Part shown: positions 1 to 8,700 of the stretch, in pieces | How the letters are laid out: every line of letters starts with the position of its first letter | Position numbering within the stretch: position 1 is the stretch's first letter | Source of the DNA: Strigomonas culicis | Taxonomy: Eukaryota > Euglenozoa > Kinetoplastea > Trypanosomatida > Trypanosomatidae | Direction of reading: 5' to 3' | Assembly (NCBI GenBank): GCA_000482145.1 | Contig: AUXH01000349.1 | Location: 1-20,478, forward strand | Length of the DNA: 20,478 nt | Notes under the pieces: generated by a model | Told to the model about the DNA's origin: nothing | Database searches by the model: none | What the model saw: the letters and a program-made list of their open reading frames with translations, nothing else | Translations under genes and position numbers: made by a program

Positions 1-366
1 CTTGGGGTCCGCCTTCTTCGCCTCCGCGACCTTGTGCAGGCGCTCACGGCGGGACTTGCGGGTCTCCGGCGCGTACTTCTTCACCAGCTTCAGCAGCTCG
101 TTGCGGCTCGTGCGGTCCAGCACCTTCGTGAACTGGTTCAGCGTCGGCGGCACCTTCAGGCGGCGCTGCAGCACGCGCTTCTTGCGCTGCATCGTCACGA
201 ACGTGGGCCAGCGCATGAAGCGGGACAGGTCGCGCGCGTAGGGCGTGTCCTGGCCGATGCCGAAGTGCTTAGGGCGGGCGACGAACGGGGACGGCGCGGC
301 GGGCTTCTTGTAGGGCTCCGCGGCCTTCGCCTTGGGCGCAGCCTTCTTGACTTCCTTGCCGGGCAT
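1..366 (-). CDS. RPL7A: 60S ribosomal protein L7a (eL8), N-terminal part, truncated by window edge
   Basis: This encodes the first 122 residues of a cytosolic large-subunit ribosomal protein of the eL8 (L7a) family; the frame is still open at base 1. The product begins MPGKEVKKAAPKAK, a Lys/Ala-rich basic tail. It continues into the conserved eL8 core: RDLSRFMRWPTFVTMQRKK at about residues 45-63, then VLQRRLKVPPTLNQFTKVLDR at about 64-84. From memory these blocks are close to the Leishmania protein. Family members are usually about 250-270 aa, so roughly half is missing, including the L7Ae-type RNA-binding part. The start is the first ATG (364-366), about 35 nt after a good trans-splice acceptor. 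GC content is high, as in the 3' part of the dynein gene. The identification is firm; the species is not. Confidence 0.93.
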   Translation of the reverse strand, partial: MPGKEVKKAAPKAKAAEPYKKPAAPSPFVARPKHFGIGQDTPYARDLSRFMRWPTFVTMQRKKRVLQRRLKVPPTLNQFTKVLDRTSRNELLKLVKKYAPETRKSRRERLHKVAEAKKADPK

Positions 367-401
367 AATGCGGTTAGTTAGTGGAGGAATAAAAAATTGC
401 G

Positions 402-444
402 CTTATAGGGTCGGGAAAAGGGAAAAAGAGCGAGGGAGAGAACG
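402..444 (-). promoter_or_regulatory. Pyrimidine tract and putative trans-splice acceptor for L7a
   Basis: On the minus strand, 444 to 412 is a C/T-rich tract (a purine run on the plus strand). The first AG after it is at 403-402. Spliced-leader addition there would leave a 5'UTR of about 35 nt before the L7a ATG at 366. This is the standard kinetoplastid arrangement. The exact site is inferred. Confidence 0.6.
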
Positions 445-1061
445 CACAACACCGACATAGAAAACAAATGTGGAAGCATATATGCATGACGCATTAAGAG
501 CTGAAGAAGCACCCCTGGTGTGCTGCGAGGCAACACTAAAGGGGCACTAACATTGAAAGGGAAAAGGAAAAAATGGTGAAATAATGTAATCACGAACGGA
601 AAAGAAAAAAAAATAGTGAGAACGAATTTTATAGAACAAAAGGACGGCGCAGCTGATGTGTCATCACTTTGAATGAAGAAAACACTTTTTTTACTTTTCT
701 GTTTGGTAGTTTGGTAGTCGCTGCCGCCATAGCTCACGCTCAATAGCTCCTGTTTAACAACATAATTACTGCATGTGGAAAGGGGTGAAAGGAAAAAAAA
801 TCTTTAATGCTTGGTATTCTCAGTTTCTTTTTCATTTTTGAATGCGCGTTTTCCTTTATTACTATTATTGGTAAAAAAAGGCTTTCTGATTCGGGTTTCC
901 TCAAGAGAAAGAGAGGGGAAAAAAACGTTAGATGAAACAGTACAACGAATCAAAAAAAAACATATATACAAAAAGAAAGAAAAGCAAAAGGAAGTGGAAA
1001 TAGAATGAAGCAAAAAATTTGAAATGCGCAACCAGAACAGGTCGCTGAAAACGCCATACAT

Positions 1062-1081
1062 ACACACACACACACACACAC
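1062..1081. repeat. (AC)10 dinucleotide microsatellite
   Basis: A perfect run of ten AC units lies in the 3'UTR/intergenic DNA after the 343-aa gene. It reads (GT)10 on the transcribed strand. Such repeats are common in trypanosomatid intergenic DNA, and its length is likely polymorphic between strains. Confidence 0.95.
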
Positions 1082-1199
1082 CAAGACGCACAACAGGAGA
1101 AGAACAAAAAGGAAGAAAAGAGAAGAAAGAAAAAAAACGACACTCACACTCAGTTCCCTCGTCCACCATGGAGTGTGCTAGACGACACGACGCGGTAAG

Positions 1200-2231
1200 T
1201 CATGGAAGGCCGCCGCGGCGACGGCGGCGGCCGGCCCGCGTCGCCGGCGCCCTGGGCGAGGCGCCGGCCGCGGCCCCGTCGCGCCCCCCGCGCGACCGCG
1301 CCACGTCTTCATCGATACGCCGCTGCTCCTTCTCGACGAAGTAGTGGAACAGGCGCTTGAAGGTGCTTTCCTGCGTGTCGTCCTCGTCCGCCGGCTGGCC
1401 GCCCTCGAAGTCGATCTGCGAGCGCGCCGTGGCGCTGCCATCGGGGCCGGACATGACCATCGAGGAGCCCTCCTGGTGCGACAGCGAGGCCGCGTTCATG
1501 CCCTCGTCGTCGTAGTAGAAGTTGTACTTGCTCTCGAGGACCTGGCGGTTGCGGCTGTGCAGCTCGCTCTCGATGTGGGCCTTCTCCTTACGCTTGTTCG
1601 GGGGGAAGAAGAAGAGCTCCTGCGTGTTGAGGTTCATGAAGCGGATGACGCCGGCGGACGTGCGGTAGAGCACCCACCCGTCCGGGATGGGGTCCACGAA
1701 GAGCATCCGCTCCACCATCCCCAACAGGTCCTCGTCGCGCGGCAGCCGGATGCCTAAGCTGCTGCGAAACTCGTCCACGTCCCGCATGCTCACCTGCGTC
1801 TCGTCGCGCTCCTCCTCCTCCTCCTCCGCGTCGTCGTCGTCGCCGAGGGCGACGGCGGACCCCACCGGCATGGAGGTGGACACGCCACGCAGGTTCTCCA
1901 GCAGATCGTAGCGCCGCTCCGCGCGCAGGCGCTCGGCCTTGCGCCAGCGGCTGACGAACATGCGGGTGCGGAACACCATGTAGTAGAGGCCCAGCGAGCC
2001 GAGCACCGCCGCGGCGGGGACCCAGTAAGGCACAACGCGGAAGAACACGGAGGAGGCCTCCGAGAGGCTGTCCGCCTGGTACAGATCGCGCCGCCACACG
2101 CGGAAGCCGCCCATCCGCTGGAGCTCCTCCATCGCCAGCCCGGTGCCGCGGATGGCGGGGCCCCCGCTGCTGCCGGCTAGACTGGCCACGGGGGCATCCG
2201 TCGCTAGCAGGCTCTGACTCGACTCTGTCAT
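1200..2231 (-). CDS. Single-pass membrane protein with a CEP164-like degenerate WW module
   Basis: The 343-aa product starts at the first ATG (2229-2231) and stops at TGA (1200-1202). The layout is: a Ser/Gly/Ala-rich N-terminus (1-33); one hydrophobic segment at about 66-87 (YWVPAAAVLGSLGLYYMVF); a basic stretch just after it (RTRMFVSRWRKAERLRAERR), suggesting a cytosolic C-terminal side; an acidic run at 131-144; a conserved-looking block at 151-211; and an Arg/Gly-rich tail (312-343). Within the block, DEFRSSLGI then DEDLLGMVERMLFVDPIPDGW resembles the helix that precedes the WW domain in CEP164-type ciliary proteins. Residues 182-211 carry the WW pattern: IPDGW, then F198, N200, T203 and P210-P211, with the second Trp replaced by Phe. 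A ciliary or basal-body role would follow from that likeness but is inference. No enzyme motif is visible. Confidence 0.85.
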   Translation of the reverse strand: MTESSQSLLATDAPVASLAGSSGGPAIRGTGLAMEELQRMGGFRVWRRDLYQADSLSEASSVFFRVVPYWVPAAAVLGSLGLYYMVFRTRMFVSRWRKAERLRAERRYDLLENLRGVSTSMPVGSAVALGDDDDAEEEEEERDETQVSMRDVDEFRSSLGIRLPRDEDLLGMVERMLFVDPIPDGWVLYRTSAGVIRFMNLNTQELFFFPPNKRKEKAHIESELHSRNRQVLESKYNFYYDDEGMNAASLSHQEGSSMVMSGPDGSATARSQIDFEGGQPADEDDTQESTFKRLFHYFVEKEQRRIDEDVARSRGGRDGAAAGASPRAPATRAGRRRRRGGLP

Positions 2232-2758
2232 GACAAGGAACTAACGATCACTATACTAATTTCGTATTAAGGCACAGTTATTTCGTTTAAAAAAGAATTA
2301 TATACTATTTTTTTTTTTTGCTTAGTTATGTTCGATTACTACTAAAGAAACGTGTTTCCTCTTTACGGTTTCGCTTACAAGAGAGGCAACTACTTCATTG
2401 TAGAGAGAAGATGAAGTAAGAGAAGAAAAAAATAGTAACGGAGAAGAATAGGGAAAGAAATGATTTCAAGAAAAGCAAACAGAAAACTCTTTTCAAGTGT
2501 CAAGTTTACCGGTTGAGTAGATTTCAAATCGTACATCAGCGCAGCGCAGTATTGTATCTATGAACGAGTGCGAGTGTGTTTGATTAGTCTATATACATGC
2601 GTAGTAAATGTGTAACTATACAAGGACATGATTTGCTGCTTCAAGATCAAAGGGAGTAATACGAAGAAAAACAGTTCTAATCTACATTCACGACAACCGT
2701 GGTGATGAGGGTGCGTTTTATGTCTGTACAGTGAACAAAAAAAAAAATGTGTGCTTGC
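2232..2758. other. Intergenic region between the dynein-like gene and the 343-aa gene
   Basis: This 527-bp AT-rich gap should contain the dynein-like 3'UTR (from 2758 leftward) and the 5'UTR of the membrane protein gene. It includes an A-run at about 2737-2747, purine-rich plus-strand DNA at 2400-2480 (splice signal on the minus strand) and a T12 run at 2308-2319. There is no credible ORF, tRNA or repeat array. Confidence 0.7.
2393..2475 (-). promoter_or_regulatory. Pyrimidine tract and putative trans-splice acceptor for the 343-aa membrane protein gene
   Basis: The minus strand from about 2475 to 2400 is rich in C/T. The first AG after it is at 2394-2393, giving a 5'UTR of about 161 nt. An ATG just before this AG would be removed by splicing. 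The predicted leader contains A12 on the sense strand (plus-strand T-run 2308-2319). Confidence 0.5.
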
Positions 2759-5700
2759 CTATACGCCAACGCTCACGTAGTAATCCAGCGCGCCCTGCGA
2801 CTGCATCTGCTCCTCCAGGTTCCCATTCAGCAGTCTGTCACGCTCCTCCGACACGATGCAGACGTCGAACTCGCCGAGGCTCCGCCAGCTGGTGCGGCCG
2901 GCGAGAAGGGCCGCCGTCGGCCGCGACCCCTCCGCCGCGGCGAGCGCCTCGGGGTCCACATCCGTGCGGCGCTGCAGCGGCGCGGCCGCGTCGCTGCAGT
3001 CTGTCAGCGAGCGCACGAAGAGCGGGATGGGGTACCTGAGGTAGTGGTACGTCAGCCGCTGGCTGCTGCCGGCGGTGTAGAAGGCGCCGCCGCGCTGCCC
3101 GGTTTGGTCCTCGCCCATCTCCGTCAGGAAGACGCCCTCGCCCTTGGGCGGCACGACCGGTCGCCGCCGCACCGGCGGGGACGCGGTGGGGGCCGTCACC
3201 TGCCACATGAAGGCGTAGGGCGGTGGTGGCAGGTAGCGCGTCGCGACGCCGCCGGCGCTGTCCATCCGCACGGTGCAGCAGCTGCCCACGTTCGTGACGG
3301 AGGCCGCGAAGTCGTGCGCGGCGGTCGCGTCCGTGACGCGGTCCGGCCACACTTGCCGTAGCGCGACGACGAGGTCGGTCGGCTGCGGGTGGTCGGCGTC
3401 CATCATGTCGTAGCGGTCCTTGCCGTCGTCGCCGACGGTGGGGCCCCACCCCGTGCACTCGCGCAGGGTGTACAGGAAGATGGACGAGAGCCGCGCGTCG
3501 ATGAGCAGCACGTCGGTAGGGGCCAGCAGCCGCCGCTGCGTCACGACGAGCACCACGGTGGGCACCCCGCTGCCGCGGCGGTGGCCGGCGGCGTCGCTGT
3601 ACTGCACAACGATGAGGTGCATGAGCGTCCACGGGCTGCGGAGGGCCGGCAGCCACAGCGCCGGCGGCATGTCCGGCTCCTCCATGCACACGCACTCCGC
3701 CGTCTGCATCAGGTAGCGCGCCGCGACGGACCCGGGCCGCAGCTGTTGAGAGAGGCTGCACAGGTCCGCCTTTGCCAGGCACCAGGCCACGGACGGTGCC
3801 GTCATGGGCGCGTCGAAGCACGTGGGCGGCGGGCTCGCCGGCAGGCCCTCGAGGAGGAGGCTCCGCACGAGGGGACTCGCGAGGCTCAGGGTGGGCGAGT
3901 TCAGCGTGGCCAGCCCGGAGTCGTGGTAGAACTTGAAGAGGCGCTTCCGTACGCAGTAAGCGACCCACTCGGCGCTGCGGCGCACCGTGACGGGGTCGCC
4001 GCTGAGCTCCATCAACGGCGAGGGCACCGCGCGCACGAGCGCGGCGAGCTCCTTCAGGGAGGACCTCGCGAGCACCAGCGGGCCCACCGGGCTGTGGTCG
4101 AGGTGCGGGTAGTGCACGACGTGGTCCGCCGAGGGCGCGAGCATCGAGAAGCGGACCATCCTCGCGAGGGTGTAGCGCTCGCGGATGGACACCTGTTCGT
4201 TCAGCAGCAGGATCAGCACGTACTTCTGGAAGACGCTGAACGCGAGCTGCGCCAGCTGCCCGTCAATGTTCGGCTTCGTGGGCGAGGCCGACGTGGCGGC
4301 GCTGCGCGCCATCGCGAAGAGCCCGTCGACCAGGTTAAACCCCTTCAGCGGCGCGCCCTCGCGCTGCACGCCGAGCTGCTGCCACGCGCTGCGCTGGCTG
4401 CGGTGGAACAGAAAGGCGCGCCGCCCCTTGGGGCCGTCCCGCGACAGCAGGAGGAGGTTCGCCTCGCTCGTCGGCACCGCGCTCGCGGCGTCCGCGGGCG
4501 CGCTGAGGCTGGCGCGGGCCGCCTGCCCGGAGTTCGCGCGGCGCTTGGCGGCCACCGGCCACGAGGCGGAGTCCAGCCGGCTCTGCGACTTGCTGATCCA
4601 CGCCTGGAGCAGCTCCGCCATGGCGACCACGCCGAGGTCACTGATGTCGACGTCCAGCAGCTCCGGCAGCTCCGGCAGCTCGTGCCCCTCCACCCCCTGC
4701 CGCCGGATCCAGTCGAAGCGCGTCACGTTGCGGCGCGCGCCGACCCCCACGTGTAGCAGCAGCAGCTCCTTCAGGAAGAGCGTCACGAGGCCGCGCAGCG
4801 ACGTGGCGGCCGTGGGCGAGGCCCCGTCCGCCCGCTGCTCCGCGGCCCGCGCGTCCTGCACCTCCGCGCGGAAGCGCGGCACGGTCGACTTCGCGGGCAC
4901 GTCCCATTTCATGAAGTACTCGTTCGACAGCAGCGCGGCGAGGTGCTGCCGCGGGTTCATGTCGATCCAGTCGACCGTCATGCCGCCCTGCACCAGCTCC
5001 TGCCGCGGGGAGCCGAAGCGCCACACGAAGGAGCTCACGTCGGGCGTGCTGATGAGGCACAGCAGCACGGGGAGACGGTTGCGATCGATGCTGTCTGGGG
5101 CGCCGTAGCTGCGGTACACGGCGATGAGCTGGTACAGCATGTAGGCGTAGCTGCGGGTGAAGCGGGTGCCGCTGCGCACGGCCAGGCCGTCCTGGTACGG
5201 CTCGCCCTCCATGATCGCGGTCGAGGGGGACAGAATGATCGAAATGCGGTGGCCCTTCTTGTCCGAGGCGCGCGCACGGAAGCAGCTGTGGACGAGCTCG
5301 AGCACCTCCTCCAGATCCTTCGCCGTGCGGGCGGGATGCACCTGGTGCGCCCACTGCTGCGCCTGCGACTCGAGCATCAGCTTGTCAAGCGTCGAGAGGG
5401 GCATCCACGTGCGGTAGATGAGCGGCACACACCGCCGCGCACAGTGCTCCTTCAGACGGTGGTACGAGTGCACCGGTGGGATCGTGTGCACCACACCGGC
5501 GCCGAAGTGGTCCTTGTACAGGCCATCCCCCGCGTCGACCTCGACGAAGGTGCGGGAAGAGGAGTCCTGAAAGGCCACCTCCGCGGTGCTCACACGGACC
5601 GTCTTGGCGTCCTTGACGGAGCGGAAGAAGTCGTAGCACAGCATCCGCGCCGTGCGCTCCGCCCCCTCGAGGTCGAACTGCGCCAGTCGGCGGAAGAACT

Positions 5701-8700
5701 GCACCACATTGGCGTTCTCCGTCAAGAAGGAGGTGCGATCCGTGCTGTAGGAAGACACCAAGTCTGCCTCGTCGCTGTGTGCGAACGAGTGGTGGGAGCC
5801 CCCTCCACTCATGCTGTCGGCCCCCCTCTCCTCCGTGAGGTGCGTCAAGAGGGCGTCGCCGGACTGCCGCATCGCGGTGCGCACCACTTCCTTTTGTCGG
5901 GCGGTGTCCTGGTGCCACAGATCGGTCGTGGTCATGATCTGCTTCAGCACGGCAAACTGCTTCGCGTTCATCCACTCCAGCTCGCGCGCGTAGAGGACGC
6001 CGCGCTGTGAGGACACGATGGTGGTGCCCTCAAACGCGCCCGTCAGCAGGACGAGCGAGAAGACACCTTGGAAGTACTCGGGCCAGCCGCAGGCAAAGTC
6101 CTGCAGCAGACACTCGGTCAAGTGCACCAGCGCGTAGAAGTGCTTGCACTCGCTCGTGAGGTCCGAAAAGCTCTGCGGGGCAATGCGCGCGGCCAACTCG
6201 TGCGACAGGCACGTCATGTTGTGGAAGTACGGATCCAACACATCGTTGCGGAAAAAATGGCCCAGCTTGATGTGCTCCACGAAGGCGAGCGTGGCGGCGG
6301 TCTGCTCCATCGCCGGCTTCAGCGTACCCCACACCTCCCACTGCTTCTTCCGGAACCCCTGCTTCTGCATGGCCAGCTGCATCAGCTGGGTGTCGTGGTA
6401 GTCCACGTCACTGAGCAGCGTATCGATCTGTATCAGCATGTCGTCGCCCTTGTCGGCGATCTCCTGGAGATCCAAGCTTATTGTCTCGCAGGCCACCGCA
6501 TGCACCTGCCGCAGCAGCTTCAGCTCCTCGTAGAAGCGATTGCGGCGCTGCTGCACCTCCACGTGGATGTCGTTCTTCGTGCTCGCGGAGGGGAGGCAGT
6601 CGTAGATGAAGTGCTCGTACCGGAAGGAGGTGGAGATGGGCTCGTCAAGATGAATCACGTCCATCCACTGCGGCACGTTCGTGTGCGTGCACACGTACGA
6701 CGAGTTCGTCGTGCAAATGAAGAAGAACTTGGGGCTGACCTCCACGTCGCGGCCCAGCACGTGGTACTTGAACCGCTCCGTTCGCCCCGCGCGGTAGTGG
6801 TTATTCAGCACCTCCGCGAGGGGCATGAGCTCGCGTATCGTGTCGAACACCTCCTTCATGTGCACATCGCGAAGCAGCACGCCCTCGCCGCTCGTCAGGG
6901 ACTGCACGAGGTGCTCCGTGAGGGCGGTCTGACTCATGGTGGCCGACACGACGTGCACGCTCGTGCACTCCACGCTCAGGTACTCCTTCAGTATTGACTC
7001 GTAGGTCGCGCAGGCGCCGCAGAAGAGCAGCCAGCGGCAGGAAAGGCGCTCCATGCAGGAGAAGAGGCCCATCTGGTGGCGGAAGGGCAGCGTCGTCGGC
7101 GCAAACATCTCCATGCGGCGCGTGTGGGCGTGGAAAAGGAGCGGCCGGACGTGGTCGGCCGGGAGCGGCGACGACGCCAGGCCGTGCTTCTTCAGCACCT
7201 TGCGCAGCTCCTGGTAGAGCCCCGCCGCCCGCGCGCTGGTCTGGAAGGCCAACAGGGTGTAGAAGGCCGAGAGCATGATCACGTCGCCTGCGGCAAACGT
7301 AGCCGCCTCCGACTGCTGCTTCACCGCAGCCACGTCGATGAAGCTGGTGAACCGGTCCACCAGGCTCACGTACCTGGTCAGCCGCTCTCCACGAACCGCG
7401 AAGTCCTTTTCTCGCTTGATAAGAAGTGCGTGATGGTCCTGCTCCGCCTCCATTTTGGACTGTGTCCGCTCCACCTCTTCTTGCATGAGGTCGGCCTTTT
7501 CCTCGAGCGCCTTGATCTTCTCTTGATGCCGCGTTATTTCCTCCTCCTCCGCAAGGGCGGCCAGCACAGGCTCAAAGTCATGGACCCGTCGGCGCACGTG
7601 ATCAATGAAGGCGATTATGTACTCCGCCAGAAGCTGTGCGAAGGGCGACGCCTCATTGTAGCGAACCGCAGACAGCTCCTGCTGGAACACCACCAGCGGC
7701 GCCACGTCCTGCACCTCGTTGGGGTTGAGGGACGTAAAGCGCTGCACGAACTCCTGCGAGCACACGAGCTTCTGCCCCGCACTCCACAGCTCGCTCGGGC
7801 CGTTGTTGCGCTTGGGCAACTCCTCGCCGAGTATCTTGTAGATGGCGCGCATGAGGAGCGCGCCCTTCTCCGGCAGCCGCATGGTGCTCATGCTACGGAT
7901 CTGCCCCAGCTTCACGCGCCGCAGGGCAGACACCGCCGCCGCAAGGGTATCGTCCGATTCGGTTTGCTCGTCCTTCACCTTGTACTCCCTCGCACAAATG
8001 TCCTCCTGTTTATCCCGCAACAGCACCCGTTCCGCCTCCGCTGCATTTCTAAAAGCCACCTCTGCCTCTCCCAACTCGGCCTTACTCTGCTGCAACGTCA
8101 GAATCTTCTTCGCCGCGTCTTCTAGCGCACTAGCCATATCCTTCACACGCGTGGCGTCCGTCTTGAGCTGCGCGGATGCCTCGTCGCCCCGCGCCAGCGT
8201 CAGGGTCGCGCTGCAGTGGGTGGACCACATGCGTTCCAGCACGCGCACCGACATCTCCCGTGTCGCGTGCGCGAAGGCCAGCAGCATCTCGGTCGTCATC
8301 CCTCTGCACTGGCTCTTTACGCACTCGTACATCTCCGCGATGACATCGATGAGCTTCTCCTCCGTCAAGACAGACCGCACGTCCGGGCCGGTGGCGTGGT
8401 ACGCCGCCCGCGTCTTGCCCACCGCGCCAACGAGCTCTCGGTGCAGCCGCATCTCCAACGCGGTCGGAACCAGCATCACACCGGGCGTGTCCTGAAAAAA
8501 GGGACTGTCCACACCCAGGCGCTCCTTCTCCGAGGCGTCATCGATCTGAACAATGAAGCTGAAGCAGCGCCGCATGCGACGTCGCAGGTCAAAGTCATCC
8601 GTGAAAACGGCACTGCGGAGGGTGCGCTGCTGGGTCAGCTGAAACCCCTTGGCCAAGGTGACTCGCTCTGCGTCCGTAAACATGGTGGACACATCGCCTA

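Larger units (their letters stand above)
367..1199. other. Intergenic region between the WW-like membrane protein gene and L7a
   Basis: This 833-bp gap should hold the 3'UTR of the upstream gene (stop at 1200-1202) and the 5'UTR of L7a. The plus strand is strongly A/purine-rich, with many A-runs (for example 604-613, 792-800 and 951-960). The transcribed strand is therefore pyrimidine-rich. The open frames crossing it encode only Phe/Ser/Leu- or Lys/Glu-rich low-complexity strings, and I see no RNA gene. Confidence 0.7.

Noticed and set aside
3389..4756. Long plus-strand ORF (455 codons) opposite the dynein-like gene
   Set aside because: It lies antisense in the GC-richest part of a real gene, where stops are rare. 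Its translation is His/Arg/Gly-rich low complexity with no domain.
4943..6010. Second long plus-strand ORF (355 codons), with further ones at 6068-6997 and 7076-8125
   Set aside because: All are antisense shadows of the dynein-like frame. They lack splice signals on that strand and have no recognisable protein features.
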